Assembly: GCA_019115605.1 (NCBI GenBank)
Contig: DXDG01000018.1
Coordinates: 62,001-126,000, forward strand
DNA from: Candidatus Alistipes faecigallinarum
GTDB taxonomy: Bacteria > Bacteroidota > Bacteroidia > Bacteroidales > Rikenellaceae
Direction: 5' to 3'
DNA length: 64,000 bases
The notes beneath the pieces were generated by a model. That model had not been told where the DNA came from. It searched no databases and saw nothing but the letters and a program-made list of their open reading frames with translations. Position 1 is the stretch's first letter; each line of letters opens with the position of its first letter. The translations under genes and the position numbers were made by a program. Shown in pieces: positions 49,113-57,222 of this stretch.

Positions 49113-49144
49113 AAAAGGGAGAGATCGGACGATCTCTCCCTTTT
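49113..49144. terminator. Bidirectional terminator between thioesterase and tRNA-Gln
   Basis: AAAAGGGAGAGATCG, short loop, CGATCTCTCCCTTTT: near-perfect and symmetric, so it can end both transcripts. Confidence 0.9.
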
Positions 49145-49148
49145 GTGT

Positions 49149-49218
49149 TGAGCTGCCGGGATTCGAACCCAGAACGACAGAACCAAAATCTGCTGTGTTA
49201 CCATTACACCACAGCTCA
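49149..49218 (-). tRNA. tRNA-Gln (anticodon TTG)
   Basis: A 70-nt cloverleaf on the minus strand. Acceptor TGAGCTG pairs with CAGCTCA; D arm GTGT/ACAC; anticodon arm GCAGA-TTTTGGT-TCTGT with TTG at the centre; T arm CTGGG-TTCGAAT-CCCGG. CCA is not encoded. It has its own promoter box 21 bases upstream and ends at the terminator at 49113-49144. Confidence 0.95.
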
Positions 49219-49239
49219 GACAGTTGCTCGAAAGCGGGA

Positions 49240-49247
49240 CAAAGATA
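49240..49247 (-). promoter_or_regulatory. -7 box (TATCTTTG) for tRNA-Gln
   Basis: Exact TAnnTTTG, preceded by TTTTTTCG. Confidence 0.6.
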
Positions 49248-49381
49248 CGAAAAAAAACACAATCTCCAACTTCGCACCCGAAAAATCGGGCTCTCTGCAC
49301 CTCTCCCTTTCCGGGGTGTCGTTCCGGGTTCATCTTGTTAGCCGGCAGCGTGTTCCGCCGGCTGCAGCTTTTGTCGTCGGG

Positions 49382-49639
49382 TTACTTCCCGTGCTTTCTG
49401 CCGCGCGAAACGAGCGCGGCGATCCACAGCAGGACGATGGCGCCGATCACGGCCGTCGCGAGGCTTCCGAGCGTCCCCACGGCCACCAGACCGAGCAGCG
49501 AGAGGAGCCAGCCGCCCACGAGGCCGCCGATGAGTCCGACGAGAAGGTTTACGAAGAGTCCCGAGCCGCTGCCCTTGACCAGGTAGTTGGCGATCCATCC
49601 GGCCGCCAGACCGATTAGCAGATACCATAGAAAATACAT
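49382..49639 (-). CDS. GlsB/YeaQ/YmgE-type small membrane protein
   Basis: An 85-residue, Gly-rich three-helix membrane protein of the transglycosylase-associated family: MYFLWYLLIGLAAGWIAN, then the GLIGGLVGGWLL core, and a third hydrophobic helix ending in a basic SRGRKHGK tail. The family is often induced by stress; its biochemical role is unknown. ATG 49639 fits the family start; the upstream extension is not conserved in style. No convincing promoter box was seen. Confidence 0.88.
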   Translation of the reverse strand: MYFLWYLLIGLAAGWIANYLVKGSGSGLFVNLLVGLIGGLVGGWLLSLLGLVAVGTLGSLATAVIGAIVLLWIAALVSRGRKHGK

Positions 49640-49723
49640 AGCTCTCACAAATTTTGGATAACGGTCTGCGGAGCGCAAATTCCGTACCTGTCGTGTCCGG
49701 AGCCGCCTTGCGCGGTCATTTTT

Positions 49724-49984
49724 CTAGGACTGCGACGCCTTGTCCTCCTTCAGCGCCCGGGCCAGCTGGTCGGGGCAGGAGGTCCCTTTTCCGTGGCAGT
49801 CGATGCCGTCGAGACGGGCGATGACCTCGTCGCGGCGCATGCCGCGCACGAGGGCGGCCACGCCCTGTGTGTTTCCGTGGCAGCCTCCGGTAAACCGTAC
49901 GTTGAGGATCGTTTCGCCGTCGAGGTCGATGTCGATTTGCCGGGAGCAGGTTCCCCGGCAGATATGGGTCAGATGTCTGGTCAT
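49724..49984 (-). CDS. Stand-alone TSCPD-domain protein (TIGR03905-like)
   Basis: An 86-residue cytosolic protein consisting of one TSCPD domain, with cysteines in HICRGTCSRQ, FTGGCHGNTQG and DCHGKGTSCPDQL; the last contains the name-giving TSCPD. The same domain ends many cobalamin-dependent (class II) ribonucleotide reductases, so a link to RNR is plausible, and here it lies divergent from the riboswitch-nrdD operon. Short free-standing forms are of unknown function. Its promoter box lies 25 bases upstream. Confidence 0.9.
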   Translation of the reverse strand: MTRHLTHICRGTCSRQIDIDLDGETILNVRFTGGCHGNTQGVAALVRGMRRDEVIARLDGIDCHGKGTSCPDQLARALKEDKASQS

Positions 49985-50009
49985 GTTCGTGTGTCCTGTT
50001 TTGCGGCCG

Positions 50010-50017
50010 CAAAGATA
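50010..50017 (-). promoter_or_regulatory. -7 box (TATCTTTG) for the TSCPD gene
   Basis: Exact TAnnTTTG, 25 bases upstream of ATG 49984. Confidence 0.55.
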
Positions 50018-50164
50018 GCACGGGCCGGCGAGAGCTCCAAATCCGCCGGCAGCCTTTTCGGGGCCGATCGAAGCAACTTATTGATTCTGCGGGTGGTATC
50101 CGTTTCTTTGGTAAAATGTTGAAAACTTTTCCGCCGCGGGCTTTGAATCCGGGTTCTTTTGGCG

Positions 50165-50172
50165 GATCTTTG
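50165..50172 (+). promoter_or_regulatory. Candidate -7 box (GATCTTTG) for the riboswitch-nrdD transcript
   Basis: One mismatch to TAnnTTTG. Its position would start the RNA at the first paired strand of the riboswitch, which supports it. Confidence 0.35.
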
Positions 50173-50175
50173 TTT

Positions 50176-50358
50176 CCGCAAAGGTATTCCCGACCCGCCG
50201 GGTCCGGGAATAAGAGGGAACCGGGTGCGAATCCCGGACAGTTCCCGCTGCTGTGAGCGCTCTCTGCGCCGCGGACCATCTTGAGCCACTGCCTGTTCTT
50301 CGCAACGGGCGGGAAGGCGTCCGCGGATCGGCGCGAGTCAGAAGACCTGCCTTTGCGG
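50176..50358 (+). promoter_or_regulatory. Cobalamin (B12) riboswitch upstream of nrdD
   Basis: P1 is formed by CCGCAAAGG (50176-50184) and CCTTTGCGG (50350-50358). The core contains AAGAGGGAACCGGGTGCGAA, then TCCCGGACAGTTCCCGC, the CTGCTGTGA turn, GAGCCACTG, GGGAAGGCG, and the B12 box AGTCAGAAGACCTGCC (50336-50351). All diagnostic blocks occur in the right order. The start codon of nrdD is 61 bases further on; no T-run terminator lies between, so control at translation is more likely than attenuation (inference). Confidence 0.93.
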
Positions 50359-50419
50359 AGCAATGTCCGGTCCTGCGGGGAAACGGGGCCTATTGTGAAA
50401 CATACCTATTCATTTTACA

Positions 50420-52807
50420 ATGGATTACGCACAGATTACCATCATCAAGCGTGATGGCAAGACGGAGCCGTTTTCGCTGGAGAAGATCGTCCGCGCCATC
50501 ACGAAAGCCTATCGCGCGGGCGGCATTACGGACCGCGAGCAGACGATCGCCCGCATCGCCTCGGACGTCGCCTCGTCCATCACGAAGTCGGAGATCTCCG
50601 TCGAGGAGATCCAGGACCTGGTCGAGGAGCGGCTCATGGGGCGCGACCCGTCGATCGCCAAGCGGTATATCATCTACCGCGAGTGGCGCAATGTCGAGCG
50701 CGACCGCCGTTCGACGATCAAGGGGGTTATGGACGGCATCGTTACGGTCGAGCGCAACGACGTCAACCTCTCGAACGCCAACATGTCGTCGCACACGCCT
50801 GCGGGCCAGATGATGACCTTCGCCTCGGAGATCACGAAGGACTACGCGCTGAAGTACCTTGTGGGAGTTCGCTACGGCCGGGCGCACCGCGACGGCGACA
50901 TCCATATCCACGACCTGGACTACTATCCCACGAAGACCACAACCTGCATCCAGTACGATCTGGAGGATATCTACCGGCGCGGTTTCCATACCAAGAACGG
51001 TTCGGTGCGCACGCCGCAGTCGATCCAGAGCTACGCCACGCTGGCCACGATCGTCTTCCAGACGAACCAGAACGAGCAGCACGGCGGACAGTCGATTCCG
51101 GCCTTCGACCGTTTCATGGCCCCGGGCGTGCTCAAGACCTTCCGCAAACACCTGGTCGAGGGAGCCGCTTTCCTTGCCTCGCTCAAGGAATCCACCGCCC
51201 CCGGGCGGGCACAGCTCAAGGCGCTCTGCGAGGAGCATGTCCCGACGATCGAGGCTTCGGACGAGCGCCTTGCCGACCTGCTGCAGGCCCTTTCCGCAGT
51301 AGGCCTCGGGATCACCGAAAAGGAGCTGCGGCAGATTTGGGATCATGCCTATGACGCGACGCGACGTGAAACGCACCAGGCCATGGAGGGCTTCATCCAC
51401 AACCTCAATACGATGCATTCGCGCGGCGGCAACCAGGTGGTCTTCAGCTCGGTGAACTACGGCACGGACACCTCGCCCGAGGGCCGCATGGTTATCCGCG
51501 AGCTGCTTGCCGCCACGGTCGAGGGTCTGGGCCACGGCGAGGTTCCGGTCTTCCCGATCCAGATTTTCAAGGTCAAGGAGGGTGTTTCGTGGAGCGACGA
51601 GGACTGCGAGGCCGCCGTCCGCGATTTCGACGGGGCCCTTGCCGGCCGGATTCCGTTCCGGGCGCCGAACTTCGACCTGCTGATCGAGGCGTGCCGCACG
51701 ACCTCCGTGGCGCTCTTCCCGAACTTCATGTTCCTCGATGCGCCGTTCAACCGCCACGAGAAGTGGCGTGCCGACGATCCGGACCGCTTCCGCTACGAAG
51801 TGGCGACGATGGGGTGCCGCACGCGGGTCTTCGAGAATCTCCACGGCGAGAAGAGCTCCTGGGGTCGCGGCAACCTGTCGTTCACCTCGATGAACCTGCC
51901 GCGCCTGGCCATCGAGGCCGTGCGCGAGGCTTCGGACCTGATCCCCGACGGCAACAAGCACGCCATCCGCAAGGAGGCGCGGTCGATCTTCCTCGAGTCG
52001 GTGCACCGCACGGCGTCGATGATCGCCGAACAGCTCTACGAACGCTATCTGTTCCAGCGCACGGCCCTAGCGCGGCAGTTCCCCTTCATGATGTCGAACG
52101 ATGTCTGGAAGGGCGGCGGGCGGCTTGCCCCCAACGACGAGGTGGGCGACGTGCTACAGCAGGGTACGCTGGGCATCGGTTTCATCGGGGGCCACAACGC
52201 CATGGTGGCCCTCTACGACGAGGGACACGCCACCTCGCAGGAGGCCTGGCAGACGCTCTACGACGCCGTGCTGGTCATGAACCGCGTCGTTGAGGAGTAC
52301 AAGGCCCGCTACGGGCTCAACTACTCCGTGCTGGCAACGCCCGCCGAGGGGTTGAGCGGCCGCTTTACGCGCCTCGACCGCAAGCGCTACGGCGTGATCC
52401 CCGGAGTTACCGACCGCGACTACTACGTCAATTCGTTCCATGTCGATGTCCGCGAGCCGGTCTCGATCGTCGAGAAGATCCGCCTCGAAGCCCCCTTCCA
52501 TGCCATCACGCGCGGCGGACATATCACCTATGTCGAGCTGGACGGCGAGGCGAAGAAGAATCCCGTGGCGATCCTCAAGATCGTGAAGGTGATGCAGGAT
52601 GCGGGCATCGGCTACGGCTCGATCAACCATCCGATTGACACCTGCCGCAAATGCTCCTACCGCGGGGTGATCTACTCGAAGTGCCCGGTCTGCGGCTCGG
52701 AGGATATCTCGCGCATGCGCCGCATCACGGGCTACCTGACCGGAAGCCTCGAATCGTGGAACTCCGCCAAGCAGGCTGAGGAGCGCGACCGGGTGAAGCA
52801 CCATTGA
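50420..52807 (+). CDS. nrdD: Anaerobic (class III) ribonucleoside-triphosphate reductase
   Basis: A 795-residue glycyl-radical enzyme that reduces ribonucleotides to deoxyribonucleotides without oxygen. The N-terminal ATP-cone starts at ITIIKRDGKTEPFSLEKIV. The C-terminal zinc site has CRKCSY and CPVCGSEDI, and the glycyl-radical loop is RRITGYL, with G771 as the radical residue. It is activated by NrdG, encoded 19 bases downstream. A cobalamin riboswitch precedes it, so expression should fall when B12 is plentiful, presumably because a B12-dependent enzyme can then take over. Confidence 0.97.
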   Translation: MDYAQITIIKRDGKTEPFSLEKIVRAITKAYRAGGITDREQTIARIASDVASSITKSEISVEEIQDLVEERLMGRDPSIAKRYIIYREWRNVERDRRSTIKGVMDGIVTVERNDVNLSNANMSSHTPAGQMMTFASEITKDYALKYLVGVRYGRAHRDGDIHIHDLDYYPTKTTTCIQYDLEDIYRRGFHTKNGSVRTPQSIQSYATLATIVFQTNQNEQHGGQSIPAFDRFMAPGVLKTFRKHLVEGAAFLASLKESTAPGRAQLKALCEEHVPTIEASDERLADLLQALSAVGLGITEKELRQIWDHAYDATRRETHQAMEGFIHNLNTMHSRGGNQVVFSSVNYGTDTSPEGRMVIRELLAATVEGLGHGEVPVFPIQIFKVKEGVSWSDEDCEAAVRDFDGALAGRIPFRAPNFDLLIEACRTTSVALFPNFMFLDAPFNRHEKWRADDPDRFRYEVATMGCRTRVFENLHGEKSSWGRGNLSFTSMNLPRLAIEAVREASDLIPDGNKHAIRKEARSIFLESVHRTASMIAEQLYERYLFQRTALARQFPFMMSNDVWKGGGRLAPNDEVGDVLQQGTLGIGFIGGHNAMVALYDEGHATSQEAWQTLYDAVLVMNRVVEEYKARYGLNYSVLATPAEGLSGRFTRLDRKRYGVIPGVTDRDYYVNSFHVDVREPVSIVEKIRLEAPFHAITRGGHITYVELDGEAKKNPVAILKIVKVMQDAGIGYGSINHPIDTCRKCSYRGVIYSKCPVCGSEDISRMRRITGYLTGSLESWNSAKQAEERDRVKHH

Positions 52808-52826
52808 CCGTCGCCTGCCGCTTGTG

Positions 52827-53312
52827 ATGACACCGCTCCGCATCCTTCAGATCTACCCGGAGACGATCTCCGACGGTTACGGCATCCGCTATGCGATCTA
52901 TTTTGCCGGCTGTGCGCACCGTTGCCCGGGCTGCCACAATCCGCAGAGCCACGATCCCCTGCAGGGTACCGTCCTTACCGACGCATGGGTGGAACGCATC
53001 TGCCGGGAGATCCGCTCCAATCCGCTGCTCGACGGCATTACGGTCAGCGGCGGCGATCCGCTGCTGCGGCCCGAGGCGATGGAGCGCTTCCTGCGGCAGC
53101 TCAAGGAGCGCACCGGGCGGAACATCTGGTGCTATACGGGCTATACGCTCGAGGAGTGCCTTGCCGATCCGGCGCGCCGCGCCTGCCTGCGGTGGATCGA
53201 CACGTTGGTTGAGGGGCGCTATGTCGAGGCGCTGCGCGACCCGACGCTCCGCTTCCGGGGCAGTTCGAACCAGCGCGTGATCGACGTTGCGGCGCTGCAT
53301 CTGTCCGACTGA
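52827..53312 (+). CDS. nrdG: Anaerobic RNR-activating radical SAM protein
   Basis: A 161-residue radical SAM enzyme that installs the glycyl radical on NrdD. The 4Fe-4S cluster motif CxxxCxxC is in GCAHRCPGCHNP (C29, C33, C36), and the SAM-binding GGDP motif is in VSGGDPLL. Length is typical. The start is ATG 52827; a GTG just before it is in frame. It follows nrdD closely and shares its riboswitch control. Confidence 0.96.
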   Translation: MTPLRILQIYPETISDGYGIRYAIYFAGCAHRCPGCHNPQSHDPLQGTVLTDAWVERICREIRSNPLLDGITVSGGDPLLRPEAMERFLRQLKERTGRNIWCYTGYTLEECLADPARRACLRWIDTLVEGRYVEALRDPTLRFRGSSNQRVIDVAALHLSD

Positions 53313-53319
53313 CCAAAGA

Positions 53320-53350
53320 AAAGGGAGTTGCCCGTCGGGCAACTCCCTTT
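53320..53350. terminator. Bidirectional terminator between nrdG and yajC
   Basis: AAAGGGAGTTGCCCG and CGGGCAACTCCCTTT form a perfect stem between convergent genes. Confidence 0.88.
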
Positions 53351-53370
53351 CGTATGGCGCATGCTGCGGA

Positions 53371-53703
53371 TTACTGACGCTGCAGGTCCGTATTGTCGGC
53401 CACGACCATGTTTTTGTCGATGCGCAGCGTTACGTTGCCGTCCACCTCGATGAGCAGGGTAGTCTCCTTGACCTCCTTGACCACGCCGTAGATGCCGCCG
53501 GCGGTGATGATCTTGTCGCCCTTCTTCAGGCCGTCGCGGAAGGCCTGCATCTGCTTGCGGCGCTTGGCCTCGGGACGCCACATGAAGAGCCAGAGGACCA
53601 GCACCATGAGGGCGATCATAATGATGAAACTGTACTGTTGCATGAAGCCGGGCTGGGGCTGCTGTGCGGCGGTGCCGGCTGCTGCCTGAAGGAAATTGAT
53701 CAT
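53371..53703 (-). CDS. yajC: Preprotein translocase subunit YajC
   Basis: A 110-residue inner-membrane accessory of the SecDF-YajC complex. One membrane helix (about residues 24-43, SFIIMIALMVLVLWLFMW) is followed by the family signature RPEAKRRKQMQAFRDGLKKG and a cytosolic small beta domain (ITAGGIYGVVKEV). It is transcribed on its own promoter, downstream of nusB-DUF1573 on the same strand. Confidence 0.95.
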   Translation of the reverse strand: MINFLQAAAGTAAQQPQPGFMQQYSFIIMIALMVLVLWLFMWRPEAKRRKQMQAFRDGLKKGDKIITAGGIYGVVKEVKETTLLIEVDGNVTLRIDKNMVVADNTDLQRQ

Positions 53704-53747
53704 AACGGTTATTCGTTTTTTAAGTGATTGTTCGCTTTATCGACGGA

Positions 53748-53755
53748 CAAAGATA
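53748..53755 (-). promoter_or_regulatory. -7 box (TATCTTTG) for yajC
   Basis: Exact TAnnTTTG, 44 bases upstream of ATG 53703, in the 181-base gap after the DUF1573 gene. Confidence 0.5.
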
Positions 53756-53884
53756 ATGCAATTCGGATATAAAACAAACAACAGCTCCGATTTGTTTGCC
53801 GGATGCCGTTTTTTCTGGTCTTTTTTTCGATGAGGAGGGGTTTTTCGGGTCCCGGAAACCCCGACCCGGCGGGAACCGTCCGTT

Positions 53885-54328
53885 TTATTCGACTTCTGCC
53901 TCCACGAAGAGCTTGAGGGGCTTGCTGCCGCCGGCCAGCAGGATTTCCACGGTCTTGAGCTGCCAGCCCCGCGTGCCTCTCGAATCGAACGAGATGACCA
54001 CCTGCCGTGCGGCGCCCGGTGCAAAGGGCTCCTGCGAGTATTCGAGCGTCGTGCAGCCGCAGTTGCGTTCGTAGGAGCGGATGGCCGTGGGGCGTTCGGA
54101 CCGGTTGGCGATGCGGAATTGCAGCTGTGCGATCTCGCCCGAGTGCATGCGCCCGAAACGGATGGTGTCCGTAGCGCCCCTGTCGAAGAACTCCTCCCCG
54201 ATGCGGATGGTCTGGAATGCGCCCCCGGCCGCCTCGTCCGAGTGTGCCTGTCGTTTTCCGGCCGCACCGCCGCAGGCTGTGCAGAGCAGGCCGAGCATCA
54301 GTGCATATGCCGCTGTGCGGAGTCTCAT
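53885..54328 (-). CDS. DUF1573 lipoprotein
   Basis: A 147-residue exported lipoprotein (lipobox LLCTAC, Cys at about residue 19). The rest is one immunoglobulin-like DUF1573 domain: FDRGATDTIRFG, LQFRIANRSERPTAIR, the YERNCGCTTLEYS segment with two cysteines, and a beta-strand end KLFVEAEVE. The function is unknown. Its ATG at 54328 overlaps the nusB stop by four bases. The order nusB-DUF1573-yajC is common in this phylum. Confidence 0.92.
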   Translation of the reverse strand: MRLRTAAYALMLGLLCTACGGAAGKRQAHSDEAAGGAFQTIRIGEEFFDRGATDTIRFGRMHSGEIAQLQFRIANRSERPTAIRSYERNCGCTTLEYSQEPFAPGAARQVVISFDSRGTRGWQLKTVEILLAGGSKPLKLFVEAEVE

Positions 54329-55260
54329 ATCAATCCGCGGCCGGCCTTCCTGATGCGCCCCTCTTCGGTGAGCGACTCGACGATCTTGTCCAGCACGCCG
54401 TTGATGAAGGTGCTGCTGCCGGGTGTGGAGTAGTATTTCGAGATCTCGATCCACTCGTCGAGCGTAACCTTCACGGGAATCGAGGGGAAATTGATGAGCT
54501 CGGCCATCGCCGTGGCGAGGATCAGGTTGTCCATGAAGACGATGCGCTCGACATCCCAGTTCGCCGTGTAGCGCTCGATGTAGTCCTGGTAGGAGGCATA
54601 GTTCACGAGCGTCTTCTCGAAGAGCGTCTTGACGAATTCGGGATCTTCGCCGCTCTTGAACTTCGCGGGGACCTTCAGGTCGGTATGCGCGGGGCGCAGG
54701 TTCTCCAGCGTGCGGAGGATCATCATGACGATGTAGGGCAGGTCGTCGTTCCAGAGGATCGAGATCTCCTCGAGGACGTCGTCGAGCGCCTCGCACTCCT
54801 GCATCGACCGGAAGAATGCATCGAGCAGGCGGCGGTCCTCGTCGAGCGAACGCTCCTCGCGCTGCATGTACTCCTTGTAGTAGTCGCTCTCCACGAGCTG
54901 CGTGTAGAGCGTGCGGATCAGATCGGGATACTGCCCCCATCCGAGCTTGCGTGCGGCGACATGGTCGTTCACGGCATCGCTGTTGGCGATGATGCGGACG
55001 ATCGAGTTGTCGATGAACTTGGTGTTGGGATGGAGGTCTTCGAATGTCGGCAGTTTCTTCTGCTTGGCCAGCTCCTGACGCTGCTCGGCGTAGCGGACGA
55101 TCTCCACGGGGAGCGTCAGCATCTGGAAATAGAGGTCGTAGGCCTTGTCTACGGACGCCATGAGCGTTTTTTCCGAGGCGATCATGTTGTCGGCTCCCGA
55201 CTTGATGTGGGCGAACAGCGCCTTGATGACCTTGATGCGGAGTAATCTTCTGCTCAACAT
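54325..55260 (-). CDS. nusB: Transcription antitermination factor NusB
   Basis: A 311-residue NusB, about twice the length of the E. coli protein, as is usual in Bacteroidetes, where a long N-terminal helical region (about residues 1-180) precedes the NusB fold. The C-terminal region contains ERYTANWDVERIVFMDNLIL and INFPSIPVKVTLDEWIEISK, the conserved RNA/NusE-binding part. It acts in rRNA antitermination. The start MLSRRLLRIKVIKALFAH fits. Its ATGA overlap with DUF1573 suggests coupling. Confidence 0.95.
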   Translation of the reverse strand: MLSRRLLRIKVIKALFAHIKSGADNMIASEKTLMASVDKAYDLYFQMLTLPVEIVRYAEQRQELAKQKKLPTFEDLHPNTKFIDNSIVRIIANSDAVNDHVAARKLGWGQYPDLIRTLYTQLVESDYYKEYMQREERSLDEDRRLLDAFFRSMQECEALDDVLEEISILWNDDLPYIVMMILRTLENLRPAHTDLKVPAKFKSGEDPEFVKTLFEKTLVNYASYQDYIERYTANWDVERIVFMDNLILATAMAELINFPSIPVKVTLDEWIEISKYYSTPGSSTFINGVLDKIVESLTEEGRIRKAGRGLI

Positions 55261-55284
55261 ATCTTATAGAACGATTTTGCGGGG

Positions 55285-55292
55285 CAAAGATA
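55285..55292 (-). promoter_or_regulatory. -7 box (TATCTTTG) for nusB
   Basis: Exact TAnnTTTG, 24 bases upstream of ATG 55260. Confidence 0.55.
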
Positions 55293-55423
55293 GTGCATGG
55301 CGTCGTGAAAATCAAATCTTCGGGGCAAATTCGATGCGGAATCTCGCATGGACGGTCTGCCGTACCCGGCGGCGATTCCTGCGATTCTTGTCGGGAGGAT
55401 GCTTCGGGATCGGAATAAATATG

Positions 55424-55431
55424 TATCTTTG
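55424..55431 (+). promoter_or_regulatory. -7 box (TATCTTTG) for the flavoprotein operon
   Basis: Exact TAnnTTTG with seven bases to ATG 55439; probable leaderless or near-leaderless mRNA. Confidence 0.55.
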
Positions 55432-55438
55432 CACCAAT

Positions 55439-56719
55439 ATGGAACAGATGGAAGAGATCCGCCCCTACGACGTCATTGTCGTCGGCGCGGGCGCCGCGGG
55501 CCTGATGGCCGCGGGTACGGCGGCACGCAGCGGCAGGCGCGTGCTGCTCCTCGAAAAGATGGAGAAATCGGGCCGCAAGGTCCGCATTACGGGCAAGGGA
55601 CGCTGCAACGTAACCAATGCGCGGCCTGCGGAGGAGTTTGCCTCGCAGGTGCGTACGAATGCGGAGTTTCTGGCTCCGGCCTTTACGTCGTTCAACAACC
55701 GGGCGACGATCCGCTTCTTCGAGCGTCGGGGCGTGAAGCTCGACATCGAGCGCGGCGAGCGGGTCTTTCCTCACAGCGGCAAGGCGTGGGACATTGCCAA
55801 CGCCCTGCTGGACTACTGCGTTGAGAACGGCGTCAAGATTCTTTACGATACGCGCGTTACGGGCATCCTGACCCTCGGCGACCGGGTCTTCGGCGTGAAA
55901 TACATCAACAAACGGGGCTTCGAACGCAAGGAGGAGGCCCCGCGCGTCATCCTTGCCACGGGCGGCGTCTCCTATCCCGCCACGGGCTCCACGGGCGACG
56001 GCTACGCCTTTGCCGCCGACCTGGGCCATACGATCGAGCCGCTGCGGCCGTCGCTCACGCCGCTCGTCTCGCCGCATCCGCGCGTGCGGCAGCTCCACCG
56101 GCTGCTGCTGCGCAACGTCCGGGCGACGTTGTGGATCGACGACGAGGCGGTCCGCGAGGAGTTCGGCGAGCTGGGCTTCTCCGAGCGGGGCATCGAGGGT
56201 GCCGTGGCGCTGCGCATGAGCCGCGATGCCGTCGATGCGCTTATCGACGGCCGCCGCGTGAAGCTGGTCGTCGATCTGAAGCCGGCTCTCACCGAGGAGG
56301 TGCTCCGCGAGCGCATCTCGCGCGAACTGGCCGAGCTGGCCCCCACGGAGTTCTTTGCCGAGCTGCTGCGCAAGCTCGTTCCGCGCCCCATGGTGCTTCC
56401 GCTGGCCCAGGAGCTGGACATCCACTCCAAAACCTACGTCTCGAAGCTCACCGAAGCGGAGATCACGCGCCTGATCCGCACGCTCAAGGGGCTGACCTTC
56501 CCCATCACGGACTACGCGCCGTTCGAATATGCCATCACGACGGCCGGCGGCGTCCGCTGCTCGGAGGTGGACCCCGAGACGCTCGAATCGCTGAAGGTCC
56601 GGGGTCTCTATTTTGCCGGCGAGGTGCTCGACCTGGACGCCAATACCGGGGGTTACAACCTCCAGATCGCCTTTTCGACGGGCCATCTGGCCGGAGAGCT
56701 GAAAACGCACCGCTCATGA
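55439..56719 (+). CDS. HI0933-like NAD(P)/FAD-dependent oxidoreductase
   Basis: A 426-residue flavoprotein of the HI0933/YhiN family. The dinucleotide-binding motif VIVVGAGAAGLMAAGTAA is at the start, followed by the family marker KVRITGKGRCNVTNA, VILATGGVSYPATGSTGDGY, and the C-terminal FAD-binding YFAGEVLDLDANTGGYN. The family role is not firmly known. ATG 55439 is set by the promoter and the flavin motif; the longer open frame is a shadow of nusB. It overlaps the next gene by four bases (ATGA). Confidence 0.92.
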   Translation: MEQMEEIRPYDVIVVGAGAAGLMAAGTAARSGRRVLLLEKMEKSGRKVRITGKGRCNVTNARPAEEFASQVRTNAEFLAPAFTSFNNRATIRFFERRGVKLDIERGERVFPHSGKAWDIANALLDYCVENGVKILYDTRVTGILTLGDRVFGVKYINKRGFERKEEAPRVILATGGVSYPATGSTGDGYAFAADLGHTIEPLRPSLTPLVSPHPRVRQLHRLLLRNVRATLWIDDEAVREEFGELGFSERGIEGAVALRMSRDAVDALIDGRRVKLVVDLKPALTEEVLRERISRELAELAPTEFFAELLRKLVPRPMVLPLAQELDIHSKTYVSKLTEAEITRLIRTLKGLTFPITDYAPFEYAITTAGGVRCSEVDPETLESLKVRGLYFAGEVLDLDANTGGYNLQIAFSTGHLAGELKTHRS

Positions 56720-57222
56720 AACTGCACGGACATCGCCTGCGCATCGCCTCCCACATGTCGGAGCTTCGCAACCGCCTCTCGCGGGCGCGCTATTTCCGGG
56801 GACACGGGGTTCATTCCCCCTTCGTCTATGACCTGGTTCGCACGGTCTTCATGCACCACGAGCTTTATGAAGGGGATCGCCGGCTCTATGAGACCCTCCT
56901 TGCGCGGGGTGTCGAGCCGCGGCGGGCTGTCCAGCTGCAGAATCTGGCGATCCATTGCGGCTATGCGACCTTCGGCATGGATCGTGCGGATGCCGATCTG
57001 TGTATCGCCACCCGGGAGCTCGATCCGGCGGCCACGGTCCGGCTTGTTGTTGCGGCTTCGGCCGCGGGGCATACCGTGGTGCTGCTTTCGCCCTATGCGG
57101 ACCGGGACCGGCAGCTGCTCTGCAGCCGGTTGATTGCCGCCCATCGTTCGACGACGGTGGACAACCGGGCCTATCTGCTCTTTTTCAACAATTATCTGCC
57201 TAAACAACATTTCCGCCTATGA
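56716..57222 (+). CDS. Methyltransferase-family remnant lacking the SAM core
   Basis: A 168-residue protein. Its N-terminal part (about residues 15-45) matches the Bacteroidetes methyltransferase signature around FRGHGVHSPFVYDLV, and its end LFFNNYLPKQHFRL matches the family's C-terminus. The middle, where a SAM-binding Gly-rich motif should be, is short and has none; such proteins are normally some 80 residues longer. It therefore looks like a core-deleted but intact reading frame, perhaps retained for another role. It overlaps both neighbours by four bases (ATGA), so it is still inside a coupled operon. Confidence 0.7.
   Translation: MKLHGHRLRIASHMSELRNRLSRARYFRGHGVHSPFVYDLVRTVFMHHELYEGDRRLYETLLARGVEPRRAVQLQNLAIHCGYATFGMDRADADLCIATRELDPAATVRLVVAASAAGHTVVLLSPYADRDRQLLCSRLIAAHRSTTVDNRAYLLFFNNYLPKQHFRL

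Noticed and set aside
54329..56710. Upstream extension of the DUF1573 gene
   Set aside because: It overlaps nusB and the flavoprotein gene in another frame; the lipoprotein signal peptide begins at 54328.
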